Shown here in pieces: positions 8,566 through 17,130 of a DNA stretch of 64,000 nucleotides (positions within the stretch are counted from its first letter, which is position 1; every line of letters starts with the position of its first letter). The position numbers were made by a program, and so were the translations under genes. The stretch spans positions 52,357 through 116,356 of the forward strand of contig CAISYC010000060.1 in the NCBI GenBank assembly GCA_903889565.1. Direction: 5' to 3'. The notes under the pieces are model-generated. The model did not search any database. It saw only the letters and a program-made list of their open reading frames with translations, and had not been told where the DNA came from. The DNA comes from an uncultured beta proteobacterium (GTDB taxonomy: Bacteria > Pseudomonadota > Gammaproteobacteria > Burkholderiales > SG8-41).

Positions 8566-9543
8566 CTATTCGCCCTTGATGCCGGCGTCCTGTATCACCT
8601 TCTGCCAGCGTTCGTAGTCGGCCTTGTGATGCGCGGCGAGATCGGCGGGTGTGCCGCCGGCCGGATCCGCGCCGTCTGCGGCGAGTCGCTTGCGCGTGTC
8701 GGCGGTGGCGAGAATCGCATTCAGTTCGCGATTGAGGCGGTTGACGGTATCGGCGCTCATGCCGGCGGGGCCGTAGACCGCCCACCACTGGGTTGAATCG
8801 AAGCCGGGCAATGCCGATTCCGCAATGGTCGGTAGCGTTGGCGCAGCGCTGATGCGTTTGCTGCTGGTCACCGCGAGCGCTTTCAATTTTCCGGATTGCA
8901 TTTGCCCCGACACGCTGCCGTACGCCGCGAACAGCATGGACACCTGCCCCGCCACCGTATCGATGACCGCCGGTGCGGCGCCGCGGTACGGCACATGCAG
9001 CATGTTGACGCCCGCCTGCTGCATGAACAGCGCGCCGGTCAGATGGCTCAATGAACCGGCGCCGTTGGACGCAAAGGACAGCGCACCCGGATTGGCCTTA
9101 GCGATCGCGATCAGTTGCTTTACGTTGGCCGCCGGCAGCGAGGGATGCACAACGAGGACGTTGGGCGAATAGCCGATCAGGATCACCGGCGCGAAGCTCT
9201 TAAGCACCTGATAGCTGGTCTTCGCCCCCAGGTGCGGATTGATCGACAGCACGCTCGACGAGGCGAACAGCAGCGTGTAGCCGTCGGCCGCCGCCCGCGA
9301 GACCAGCTCCGCACCGATCGACCCGTTGCCGCCGCCGCGGTTATCGACCACAAACTGCACGGCCAGCGTTTCCCCGAGTTTCTGCATGAAGTGGCGCACC
9401 ACCACATCGAGTGCGCCGCCCGCCGGCGCGGGCACGATCACGCGCACCGGCTTGTCAGGGTAATTCTGCGCAAATGCCGCTCCGTGCACCGCGATCGTGG
9501 CGATTAATGCGAGCAAGCACTGCGGGTTGACAATTTTCACCAT
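8566..9543 (-). CDS. Bug-family TTT receptor
   Basis: A 325-residue periplasmic receptor with a signal peptide ending GAAFAQ, then YPDKPVRVIVPAPAGGALDV, VDNRGGGNGSIGAE, DGYTLLFASSS, HVPYRGAAPAVID and a C-terminal WQKVIQDAGIKGE. An Ala-Pro replaces the more usual Phe-Ala/Phe-Pro before the first Gly-Gly. The gene follows the PrpD-like gene 9590-11098 on the same strand after about 46 bases, which suggests the two are cotranscribed. No carrier genes are adjacent and the ligand is unknown. Confidence 0.9.
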   Translation of the reverse strand: MVKIVNPQCLLALIATIAVHGAAFAQNYPDKPVRVIVPAPAGGALDVVVRHFMQKLGETLAVQFVVDNRGGGNGSIGAELVSRAAADGYTLLFASSSVLSINPHLGAKTSYQVLKSFAPVILIGYSPNVLVVHPSLPAANVKQLIAIAKANPGALSFASNGAGSLSHLTGALFMQQAGVNMLHVPYRGAAPAVIDTVAGQVSMLFAAYGSVSGQMQSGKLKALAVTSSKRISAAPTLPTIAESALPGFDSTQWWAVYGPAGMSADTVNRLNRELNAILATADTRKRLAADGADPAGGTPADLAAHHKADYERWQKVIQDAGIKGE

Positions 9544-9589
9544 TCAATGAAACCAGTAGCCATCTCAAACATATCCGCGTAGACCGACC

Positions 9590-11098
9590 TCACACCCGCG
9601 TCATTTCAACCAGCGCCCCGGCCTGCGGCAAGTCTTCGAGCGCCCACAGTTGGCGCAGCAGTGCATCGGTCTTCTGCGCCGCCAGTTGGCCGCGCGCGAG
9701 CAGGCGGAGTTTCTCTTCCATCTCGGCGTCGGTCATCGGGTTTTTCCAGTGGCCGCGGTGGTAATCCACGCGCACGGTCTTGCGCTGGTCGGATTTGAAT
9801 ACGAGTTCGAGATCGCACAGGTTGTATTCCTGCTCCACCCGGTCGGCTTCTGCCGACGGAATGCATTTCACGCGGCTGACGAGATCGAGCAGACGCGCAT
9901 CGTGCAGATAGGGGTCTTCGTAGTAAACGGGGTCGATCCTGCCATAGATCATCGCCACGCCGGCCGAATACGGCATGCTGTGGTCTGCGGTTTCGTGGGT
10001 TTGCGGACGCCACTTGTCCGGGCTGTCGGCCATGACCTTGATTGCGCTGCGCGAAACGCGGATGTTGATGGCCTCGATCTCGCTCACATCCTTGAAGTAC
10101 TGGCGTGACTCCAGCGCGGCCTGGGCAACAGTCTGTGCGTACTGGCCAAGCGCGAAACGCTTGAGGAATGCGTGCATGATGCCGTACGGCGCACCCAGCG
10201 GCGGCAGCGTAAACGGCTTGTGGCTGATCACGTTGAAGAAGCCATCGCGGCCCTCGAACACCTGCGCCGGCCCCGTCATCCCGGATTGCGCGAGGCGGAC
10301 GGCGAACATCGCCTTGCGGCAGGATTCGGCCGAACCGTACGATTTCCAGTTCGACAAGGTGCCGACCCGGCCCTGGTTGATGGCGATATTGCCGCCGACA
10401 AAAATGCCGATCGCCGTCACCATTTGCTGCTCCGTCAACCCGCTCAAGCGGCCGGCGCCGACACAGGCGGCGAGACCGGCAATGGTTGACGAGTCGAGGC
10501 CGATGCCGCGGATATCCAGCACATCGTTGACTTTGCAGAACACCTCATAGGCAAGCACGGTGGCCATAATCAGATCGCGCCCGCTGCGCCCGCCCAGTTC
10601 GGCCGCCGGCAACAGCGCCGCGATGCTGTCGCTCGGGTGACCATTGCCGACGCTGATAAAGCCGTCGTTGAAATCCAGATAGCGGATGGCCACGCCGTTG
10701 GCGAACGTTGCCAGATCGGCACTCGTTTTGATGCCGCTGCACAGTACGGTCGCCGGCTTCCTAGTGGTGATCTCGCCGGCGAGTTCGACGGCAATCTGTG
10801 CCGGGCCGGAGCTGTAACCGCCCAAGGCGCAACCGAACGTGTCGAGAACGATACGCTTGGCCGTGTGCACCACTTCCGGCGGCAGCTCTTCGTACTTTAA
10901 ATTGACGGCGTAACGGGCCAGCGTTTCCGCCACACCAAGCTGGCCCCTCGCCAGCGTGGACCACGAACGTTCGCTATCGGGGCTCTGCGCCTGCACCGGC
11001 GCGGCTGCTGCGGCGCCAGTTGCCGCCACCTGCGCCAGAAAAATACGGCGCCCCGCGCCGCGTACGTCGAGCGTTTCATCCAGCGCAACAGGTTCCAT
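9590..11098 (-). CDS. MmgE/PrpD-family protein with N-terminal export-like segment
   Basis: A 502-residue member of the family that includes 2-methylcitrate dehydratase and cis-aconitate decarboxylase. Typical blocks are LKYEELPPEVVHTAKRIVLD, TFGCALGGYSSGPAQI, YLDFNDGF, KSYGSAESCRKAMFAVRLA and ETADHSMPYSAGVAMIYG. A start at 11098 is chosen because GGAGGAGGAGACC directly precedes it. Unusually, the first 45 residues carry GRRIFLAQVAATGAAAAAPV, a twin-arginine-like signal, whereas this family is normally cytoplasmic. The reaction is not predictable beyond hydro-lyase/decarboxylase chemistry. It is divergent from the Bug gene at 11316. Confidence 0.88.
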   Translation of the reverse strand: MEPVALDETLDVRGAGRRIFLAQVAATGAAAAAPVQAQSPDSERSWSTLARGQLGVAETLARYAVNLKYEELPPEVVHTAKRIVLDTFGCALGGYSSGPAQIAVELAGEITTRKPATVLCSGIKTSADLATFANGVAIRYLDFNDGFISVGNGHPSDSIAALLPAAELGGRSGRDLIMATVLAYEVFCKVNDVLDIRGIGLDSSTIAGLAACVGAGRLSGLTEQQMVTAIGIFVGGNIAINQGRVGTLSNWKSYGSAESCRKAMFAVRLAQSGMTGPAQVFEGRDGFFNVISHKPFTLPPLGAPYGIMHAFLKRFALGQYAQTVAQAALESRQYFKDVSEIEAINIRVSRSAIKVMADSPDKWRPQTHETADHSMPYSAGVAMIYGRIDPVYYEDPYLHDARLLDLVSRVKCIPSAEADRVEQEYNLCDLELVFKSDQRKTVRVDYHRGHWKNPMTDAEMEEKLRLLARGQLAAQKTDALLRQLWALEDLPQAGALVEMTRV

Positions 11099-11315
11099 GG
11101 TCTCCTCCTCCAAGGATTGACGATGAAGCGTGATTTTGCGCCAGTTCCGCAATGACCGGTTGGCGGGTTCGTTTGCCCAAAGTTAAAGGAGTCAAAGGGT
11201 TCAAGCGGCAATTCATGCGCGGGTGACCCGTTGCCCGCCGCGCCGCTTCCCTGACAATATGCGCAATGCATTGCAGCAGGCTATGATGGCGGCAACAACG
11301 AAGGAGGAGAACAAC

Positions 11316-12284
11316 ATGATGACAAAACATCTGCCGTTCGCCTGTGCGGCGTGCGCGTTTGCGGCAACGAACGTTTTAGCCGCCGACGCCTTCCCGAACA
11401 AGCCGGTGCGCATCGTGGTGCCGTTCGCCGCCGGCGGCGGCGTTGACCTGACCGCGCGCATCCTCGCGCAAAAACTCACCGAGCGCGTCGGCGTATCGTT
11501 CATCGTCGACAACCGCGTCGGTGCCAGCGGCATCATCGGCACCGAATACGTCGCCAAGGCGGCGCCGGACGGCTATACGCTGCTGGTCGGCTCGCAGACT
11601 TCGCAGGCGGTGGTGCCGGCGATGTACCTCAAGCTCAATTACGACGCGGCGCGCGATTTCACCGGCGTAACCGAGATCGCAGTGTCGCCGCTCGTCATCG
11701 TGATCCATCCGTCGCTGCCGGTGAAAACGGTGAAGGACTTGATCGCGCTCGCCAAGGCGCGCCCGGGCGAACTGACGTTCGGCGCGGCCTCCGGCGGCAC
11801 GCCGCACATGGCGGGCGAGCTGTTCAAGCTGCAGGCGAAAGTCGATCTGCTGTTCGTGCCGTACAAGGGCGAAGGGCCGGCGATTGCCGACGCGCTGGGC
11901 GGCCAGATCTCGATGGTGTTTTCCAACCTGCCCGTCGGCCTGCCGCAGGCGCAGGGCGGCCGCTTGCGCGCGCTCGCGGTTACGAGCAAACAGCGTGTGG
12001 CGACCGCGCCGGATGTGCCGACCGTCGCCGAGTCCGGCCTGCCAGGTTACGAAGCGAGCACGTGGTTCGGTCTGTTCGCGCCGGTGGCAACGCCGCGCGA
12101 ACTCATCACCAGACTTAATGCGGAAGCGGTCGGCGCGCTGAGCGGCGCGGACGTGAAGGAGCGCATGGCGGCGCAGGGCCTATTCGTGGTCGCGAATACG
12201 CCGGAACAGTTCGCGGATTTTCTGAAGCTGGAAATTCCGAAGTGGGCGAAGATCGTCAAGGACGCGGGGGTCAAACCGCAATAA
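11316..12284 (+). CDS. Bug-family TTT receptor
   Basis: A 322-residue receptor starting at an ATG behind GGAGGAGAACAAC. The signal peptide ends near NVLAADA, followed by FPNKPVRIVVPFAAGGGVDL, DGYTLLVGSQTSQAVV, FVPYKGEGPAIADALGG and a C-terminal WAKIVKDAGVKPQ. Its divergent arrangement with the PrpD-like gene at 11098 (about 217 bases between) suggests shared regulation. No transporter membrane subunits are nearby. Confidence 0.9.
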   Translation: MMTKHLPFACAACAFAATNVLAADAFPNKPVRIVVPFAAGGGVDLTARILAQKLTERVGVSFIVDNRVGASGIIGTEYVAKAAPDGYTLLVGSQTSQAVVPAMYLKLNYDAARDFTGVTEIAVSPLVIVIHPSLPVKTVKDLIALAKARPGELTFGAASGGTPHMAGELFKLQAKVDLLFVPYKGEGPAIADALGGQISMVFSNLPVGLPQAQGGRLRALAVTSKQRVATAPDVPTVAESGLPGYEASTWFGLFAPVATPRELITRLNAEAVGALSGADVKERMAAQGLFVVANTPEQFADFLKLEIPKWAKIVKDAGVKPQ

Positions 12285-12471
12285 GACTGCGCGAATAGGG
12301 AAACCAAAGCGACCGTATCGCCAAAGTTTTGCTTTGAACGCCCCGTGAATATGAAAATTGATACGGAGCCCAGTAGTTCAACTAGCGTTTGCGTGCCCAA
12401 GCGACAACGATTGACCTTCCGGGTAAAGTTGAACTTCGTGGAGCTGCGAATCGAATAAATGGAGAATCCCG

Positions 12472-12846
12472 ATGAAGGATGAAGCCAGGGCGAAGATCGA
12501 GCACTTGCAATGGGCGATAGAAAGCCGTGCCAAAAATCAACGAGGCGCGCTACGTCTACTGAGACTATTCCATGAATTCGAGGAGCAGTGGAAGACAAAA
12601 AAATGGGCGGTAGCCGCCCAAGATCTTCTTTCGAATTCATTTTCTCTGTGGCGTGCGGCGTTCTTGGCGGACAAAACTGCTAAACGTGCGGCCGTTTTCT
12701 TAGATGCGACTATCTTCCTGACAAAGATGGCACCGGAGTCGAATTCTTTATCGGAATCCATGAAAACAAATCGGCGCCGGCACCTTTGGATATTCTCGAT
12801 CACGCCGATCCACCTTATCAGTCCGTCCGCAGCAACAGGCTGGTAA
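12472..12846 (+). CDS. hypothetical protein, 124 residues
   Basis: This frame begins with an ATG behind GGAGAATCCCG and starts MKDEARAKIEHLQWAIES. It is charged and helical, with no signal or membrane segment and no recognised motif. Base composition is more AT-rich than its neighbours. The last 29 bases run convergently into the end of the PrpD-like gene, and the C-terminal 25 residues look out of character, so the true gene may be truncated or frameshifted near 12765. Support is limited to a ribosome binding site and an unbroken frame. Confidence 0.35.
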   Translation: MKDEARAKIEHLQWAIESRAKNQRGALRLLRLFHEFEEQWKTKKWAVAAQDLLSNSFSLWRAAFLADKTAKRAAVFLDATIFLTKMAPESNSLSESMKTNRRRHLWIFSITPIHLISPSAATGW

Positions 12847-14203
12847 GGTCTGTCACGCGCGCAAGTTTCTCCAGACCCAGCGTCGCCTCGATAATTTTTT
12901 CACTGCGCTCCTGCGGCCAGCTGGCGTAGGCGGCGCACTGGCGGAATTTTTCGGCAACCTCTTCTTCGGTCATCGAGATCGGCGGACTGCCGCGCGCGAC
13001 ATCCACCCGGGTGGAAAACTGCCGGCCATCAAGCAGATCGACTTCGATAAACGTCGCGAGCAAGGGGTAGCCGTTGGCCGCCGCTTCCTCATCGCTGTAG
13101 CAGGTGTAATCGATTTTGCGGATCGCCTCTTGCACGTCGGCGCGATTGACGATTTCATCGGTAAATTCCGTCAGCCCCGCCTTGCGAAACAGCAGAATGG
13201 AAGCGAGGCAAAATTCCATGCTGAATTTGCCCTGCAGCCCCGTAACGGGCGCGTGATACGTCAGATTGCCCGGCAACTGGCGGTTGGTTTTTACGCCGAT
13301 GCGTTTGACCTGCGCGGGGCTGATCGCATGCGCGATCAGGATTTGCTCGAGCCCGCACATGCCCGGGTGTGTGAGTCGCCCGGACGGGAACGGTTTCACC
13401 GCAATGCCGGGATCGGCGATCGTCCACGGATTGCCCAGCGTTTCGAGCAGCACCTGCGGATCGTACTTGCCGGCACAGGCCTGAAAAAAACCCAGCGGCC
13501 CTTCGAGTATGGTGGGCGTGGCGGTGAATCCCATCGCCGCCAGCTCGGCGGCATCGACCGCGCTCTCCGCCGCGCGCCCGGCATGCAAAGGCTTGGTCAT
13601 GGTGCCGAAATTCTCGCGCACGCCGGCGGCCTCGCTGCCGGCAATGCCGAGTGCGGTGACGATCGTGTCCGCCGGCAGGCGCTGCAAGTTGCACACGGCC
13701 GCCGTGGCGCCGAATACGCCAACGCTGCCCGTCGAGTGGTAGCCGCGCTGATAATGCGCACCGTCAGTGGCGATGCTGATCTTGCAACTGGCCTCGACAC
13801 CGACATTGAATGCGGTCAGCACATCGCTGCCGGAGCAATCAGCGGCTTCCGCCGCCGCCAACACCGCCGCCACCACCGCGGCTGACGGATGAATGCGGCT
13901 GGGGTTATGCGTATCGTCGAATTCGTCTGAATGCATGGCCATGCCGTTGGCCAGCGCGGCGAACCGCGCGTGCGAGCGCAGGCCGGTGCCGAACAAACTG
14001 GCCGGGCCGCCGGCGCAGCCATAGCCTGCGATCTGCCGGCGCAGGATCACGCTGCCTTCGGCGATCGAACCGCCGAGTGCCAATCCAAGGCAATCGAGTA
14101 TGGCTTTTTTGCCCAACTGCACGACGTCAGCCGGCAGGTCTTCATAGCGCGTGGTGTGCGCAAACTGTGCGACGTGCTCGGTGAGTGGTTCTTTGAAATT
14201 CAC
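12818..14203 (-). CDS. MmgE/PrpD-family protein
   Basis: A 461-residue cytoplasmic-type member: LTEHVAQFAHTTRYEDLPAD, LGKKAILDCLGLALGGSIAE, ANGMAMHSDEFDDTHNPSRI, TKPLHAGRAAESAV and FPSGRLTHPGMCGLEQI. The chosen GTG start (14201-14203) has AAGGAG upstream. It lies inside the last few bases after the Bug stop at 14214, so the two are closely coupled. It is the last gene of a minus-strand run from 17979: amidohydrolase, AtuA-like, DUF4387, Bug receptor and this gene. That order implies uptake and breakdown of one organic acid. The substrate is not known. Confidence 0.88.
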   Translation of the reverse strand: MNFKEPLTEHVAQFAHTTRYEDLPADVVQLGKKAILDCLGLALGGSIAEGSVILRRQIAGYGCAGGPASLFGTGLRSHARFAALANGMAMHSDEFDDTHNPSRIHPSAAVVAAVLAAAEAADCSGSDVLTAFNVGVEASCKISIATDGAHYQRGYHSTGSVGVFGATAAVCNLQRLPADTIVTALGIAGSEAAGVRENFGTMTKPLHAGRAAESAVDAAELAAMGFTATPTILEGPLGFFQACAGKYDPQVLLETLGNPWTIADPGIAVKPFPSGRLTHPGMCGLEQILIAHAISPAQVKRIGVKTNRQLPGNLTYHAPVTGLQGKFSMEFCLASILLFRKAGLTEFTDEIVNRADVQEAIRKIDYTCYSDEEAAANGYPLLATFIEVDLLDGRQFSTRVDVARGSPPISMTEEEVAEKFRQCAAYASWPQERSEKIIEATLGLEKLARVTDLTSLLLRTD

Positions 14204-14213
14204 TGCTGGCTCC

Positions 14214-15218
14214 TTATTCCGCCCGTGCGCCGGACTTTTGCACGACCCACGACCATTTGGCCATTTCGCTTTTGACATAGGCGGTGAATTGCTCGGGTGT
14301 ATTGGCCGACACTTCGGCGCCCTCTGCCGACAGGCGTTCGCGCACATCGGGCAGATTCAATATTCTTGCAGTCTCCGCACTCACCCGCGTGATGACGGCG
14401 CGCGGCGTGCCATGCGGCGCAAACATGCCGTACCACGCCACCACTTCATAATCCGGCACACCGGCTTCGATCACCGTCGGCACGTCGGGCATGGCGGCCG
14501 AACGTTTGGCGCCGGTGACCGCGAATGCGCGCAGCCGGCCGCCCTTGATTTGCGATTGCGCCGAGACCATGCCGAGAAAAAAAATCTGCACCTGGCCAGA
14601 AATCAGATCCGTCAGCACCGAACCCAGGATCTTGTAGGGAACATGGGTGAGCTTAATGCCGGCCATGGTCTGCAGCATCTCGGCGGTCAAATGGCTGGCG
14701 CTTCCGCTGCCGAGCGACGCATAGTTCAACTGCCGGGGTTTGCTTTTGGCGAGCGCGATGAATTCGCGCGCCGTGCCGACACTGACTGAGGGGGAAGCCA
14801 CCATCACATAGGGCGCTTTGGCGACCAGCGTGATCGGCGTGAAATCGCGCACGGTATCGTAGGGAAGCTTCCGGTACAAGGCCGCATTGATCGCGATGTT
14901 CGCGGTATTGCCCAGCATCAGTGTGTAGCCGTCCTGCGGCGCCGCGGCAGCGATTTCGGTGCCGAGCACACCGCCGGAGCCGGCGCGATTGTCGATGACG
15001 ACCTGCTGCCCCCACGCTTCGCTCATCTTCTGACCGATCACGCGCGCGAACACATCGGCCGAACCGCCCGGCGTAAACGGCACGACGATGCGGATGGGTC
15101 GGTTCGGGTAGCTTGCGGTGGCGTCCATCGCTGTTGATGCGGCGCTCGCGGTGTTTGCCGCGCACATGAGCATGGTCAAGGCGAGGCCGTAGCGCAGATC
15201 GTTCACTAGCGAACCCAT
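14214..15218 (-). CDS. Bug-family TTT receptor
   Basis: A 334-residue receptor with an N-terminal signal (ALTMLMCAANTASAAS), then YPNRPIRIVVPFTPGGSADV, GSGGVLGTEIAAAAPQDGYT, LTHVPYKILGSVLTDLISGQ and a C-terminal WSWVVQKSGARAE. The ATG at 15218 is preferred to the in-frame TTG at 15239 because GGAAT lies before it. It sits between the DUF4387/AtuA pair and the PrpD-like gene and probably serves the same substrate. Confidence 0.9.
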   Translation of the reverse strand: MGSLVNDLRYGLALTMLMCAANTASAASTAMDATASYPNRPIRIVVPFTPGGSADVFARVIGQKMSEAWGQQVVIDNRAGSGGVLGTEIAAAAPQDGYTLMLGNTANIAINAALYRKLPYDTVRDFTPITLVAKAPYVMVASPSVSVGTAREFIALAKSKPRQLNYASLGSGSASHLTAEMLQTMAGIKLTHVPYKILGSVLTDLISGQVQIFFLGMVSAQSQIKGGRLRAFAVTGAKRSAAMPDVPTVIEAGVPDYEVVAWYGMFAPHGTPRAVITRVSAETARILNLPDVRERLSAEGAEVSANTPEQFTAYVKSEMAKWSWVVQKSGARAE

Positions 15219-15259
15219 TTTTTTATTCCGTTTGGCCAAGCACGCTTTTCAAAACGAAT

Positions 15260-15314
15260 GTGGCGCAGCGACTCGCCTGCACCGGCCGGATTGCAGGCGG
15301 GTCGCCTGCGCTAC
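15260..15314. repeat. imperfect inverted repeat, arms of about 22 bp
   Basis: The left arm at 15260-15281 and right arm at 15292-15314 are inverted copies with one substitution pair and a single-base insertion, around a 10-base CCGGCCGGAT centre. The arms begin GTGGCGCAGCGA and end CGCCTGCGCTAC. It lies between the DUF4387 stop and the Bug start and resembles small GC-rich palindromes dispersed in betaproteobacterial intergenic regions. It could also act on the transcript as a processing or attenuation hairpin. Confidence 0.6.
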
Positions 15315-15359
15315 AAAGGCATTGCGATGGGGATTACATTTCCCTCAGCAGTTGCAGTC

Positions 15360-15668
15360 TCACGGCACATCGACATTGACCAGCGGACCGTGTTGCTGGC
15401 CGCCGAAAACGTCCGTGTCGTCGATGTCGCCCGATATCACCGGGCGCGGAATGGTGATTTTGATGGCGTTGGCGGCATCGTAATTAATTACCGATACGAC
15501 TTCAGGTGTCAGGCGATAAGTTTTCGCGAACCATTGCGCTTTGATGATGCCGGCGTCGCGCACGCGCTCGTAGCCCGCGCGATCCTTGAAGATGACGTCG
15601 AAGGTCAGCTCGAACGGCCCCGCGTTCTTGCTTCGGATGAGTTTGGTTACTTCCCAGAGTTTGGGCAT
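15360..15668 (-). CDS. DUF4387 / AtuA-associated small protein
   Basis: A 102-residue protein starting MPKLWEVTKLIRSKNAGPFE, with TFDVIFKDRAGYERV and VINYDAANAIKITIPRP, matching the short domain found next to or fused with AtuA-like (DUF1446) proteins. It begins 6 bases after the AtuA-like stop and is almost certainly its partner. A terminal HGPLVNVDVP tail is intact. Biochemical role is unknown. Confidence 0.85.
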   Translation of the reverse strand: MPKLWEVTKLIRSKNAGPFELTFDVIFKDRAGYERVRDAGIIKAQWFAKTYRLTPEVVSVINYDAANAIKITIPRPVISGDIDDTDVFGGQQHGPLVNVDVP

Positions 15669-15674
15669 GGCGCG

Positions 15675-17042
15675 CTATAGCCTTTCGTATTCGATGCGGA
15701 ACATTTCGAGCGGGGTTGCCGGCTCGACGACATGATTGACGTTGAAGCGATAGCTGGCGCCGCGCGGAATTTCCGCCGGCGAATACGGATAGGCGATCGA
15801 GGTGATGAGGCCGGTCCATTCGGGCACCGGATAATGTACCGCGATATGGCTCACGGATTTGACGATCGCGGTCGCCCGCTCCTGCGTGTCGGCCGTCACC
15901 TGAAACAGCAGCCCGACTTCATGGCCGATTGCGGTCTCGGGTTCGAGCACGCCCATCGTCGCGTTCTTGCCGAACACGCGTACGTCGAGCTTGTACTTGT
16001 CGTCGATGCCGGCGCCGTAGACGGCGGTGACCCTGTCCCTGGCGGCGGTCATCAGGCCGGCCAGCCATGAATCGAGTTGGCGCAGGATGATCGGATCGCG
16101 CACGCTGCCGATGATGATGCTTTGATAACCGGCAAGTTCGGCGCCTTCCAGTTTGATCGTGTAGCGCGGCGCGTGTTTGAAGGTGCTGCCCGATACTTTC
16201 ACCGCGCGATCGGAGATCGCCTCGTATTTCGCGGCCACGGTATTGAGCACGCCGGAGGGCTCAACGAGTTCATACGGCGTCGAGTTCTCATACAGATTGT
16301 GCGAGGCGATGCTGGCCGGATCGCAGCGGTAATCCGGATTCGGCGGATCGACGATGAAGTGATCGTCACGGATGGTTGCAAACATGCAGTCCGGATATTT
16401 GCGCTCGACCACGCAGGCGGCGCCGCATTCGAGGATTTTGGCGGCGTGCCAGACCGTCGCTGGATTCAGCCCGCGCATCACCGGCATCGCCGAAAAGATG
16501 GAGGTATCGCTCGAACGCCCGGCGATGACGACGTCGGCGCCGTTTTCCAATGCCTCGACGAAGGGCTCGATACCCGCCATGCCGACGATGTGCGTGCTGC
16601 GATCGATGACGGCCTCATCAAACACCGGCGCATTCGCCAGCGGCGTGATCTTGCCTTCGCGCAGTTTGCGCTTGAGGTAGGCCTTGTCCTGCTCGCAGCG
16701 CACGGCCGCGAGCTTGAAGCTGAGCTTCTCTTCGCGCGCGATGTCACGCGCGATGCCGACCAGGCGTCCGACCTGCGCATCGGTGCCCGCCGTGCAGGCA
16801 GAACCAATAATCACCGGCACGTTGGCGGCGCGCCCAGCCAGCAGCATGAGCCGCAGATCGCGCTTGTACGCGGAATCGGAAAACAGCGTTTCGCCGGAAC
16901 CGAGATAGTAAGGGCCGGGATCGGTCGAACCGGAATCGGCGCCGATGAAGTCTGGCTTCAGCGTCATCGCGCGTTGCAACGTGGCCTCGCGAAAACCGGA
17001 ACCGAGAATTCCCGTCGCCGACAGAATGCGGATTTCTTTCAC
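15675..17042 (-). CDS. acyclic terpene utilization AtuA-family protein (DUF1446)
   Basis: A 455-residue protein with ATGILGSGFREATLQRAM, DFIGADSGSTDPGPYYLGSG, VIIGSACTAGTDAQVGR and DVVIAGRSSDTSIFSAMP, as seen in the AtuA family. In pseudomonads AtuA belongs to citronellol/geraniol catabolism, but the wider family occurs in many catabolic clusters with Bug receptors, so terpene use is not implied. Start is a GTG preceded by GAGGACT. Downstream lies DUF4387, and upstream about 88 bases away is an amidohydrolase, with a 17-bp palindrome between them. Confidence 0.85.
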   Translation of the reverse strand: MKEIRILSATGILGSGFREATLQRAMTLKPDFIGADSGSTDPGPYYLGSGETLFSDSAYKRDLRLMLLAGRAANVPVIIGSACTAGTDAQVGRLVGIARDIAREEKLSFKLAAVRCEQDKAYLKRKLREGKITPLANAPVFDEAVIDRSTHIVGMAGIEPFVEALENGADVVIAGRSSDTSIFSAMPVMRGLNPATVWHAAKILECGAACVVERKYPDCMFATIRDDHFIVDPPNPDYRCDPASIASHNLYENSTPYELVEPSGVLNTVAAKYEAISDRAVKVSGSTFKHAPRYTIKLEGAELAGYQSIIIGSVRDPIILRQLDSWLAGLMTAARDRVTAVYGAGIDDKYKLDVRVFGKNATMGVLEPETAIGHEVGLLFQVTADTQERATAIVKSVSHIAVHYPVPEWTGLITSIAYPYSPAEIPRGASYRFNVNHVVEPATPLEMFRIEYERL

Positions 17043-17080
17043 TCGTAGAGTCCTCGCGGTGCGTCGTTGTCAATTGTAGT

Positions 17081-17117
17081 TTCGTAGGGTGGGCAGCGAA
17101 GCTGCCCACCCTACGAA
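17081..17117. repeat. perfect 17-bp inverted repeat with 3-base loop
   Basis: Arms at 17081-17097 and 17101-17117 are exact reverse complements (TTCGTAGGGTGGGCAGC and its partner) around GAA. It lies between the amidohydrolase stop and the AtuA-like start. There is no T tract on either side, so it is unlikely to be a simple intrinsic terminator. The GTAGGGTGGGCA core resembles dispersed extragenic palindromes of many proteobacteria. As a transcript it would form a very stable hairpin that could uncouple expression of the two genes. Confidence 0.75.
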
Positions 17118-17130
17118 CCGCGTGAATAAC

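Noticed and set aside
17081..17117. CRISPR repeat
   Set aside because: Only one copy is present and there are no spacers.
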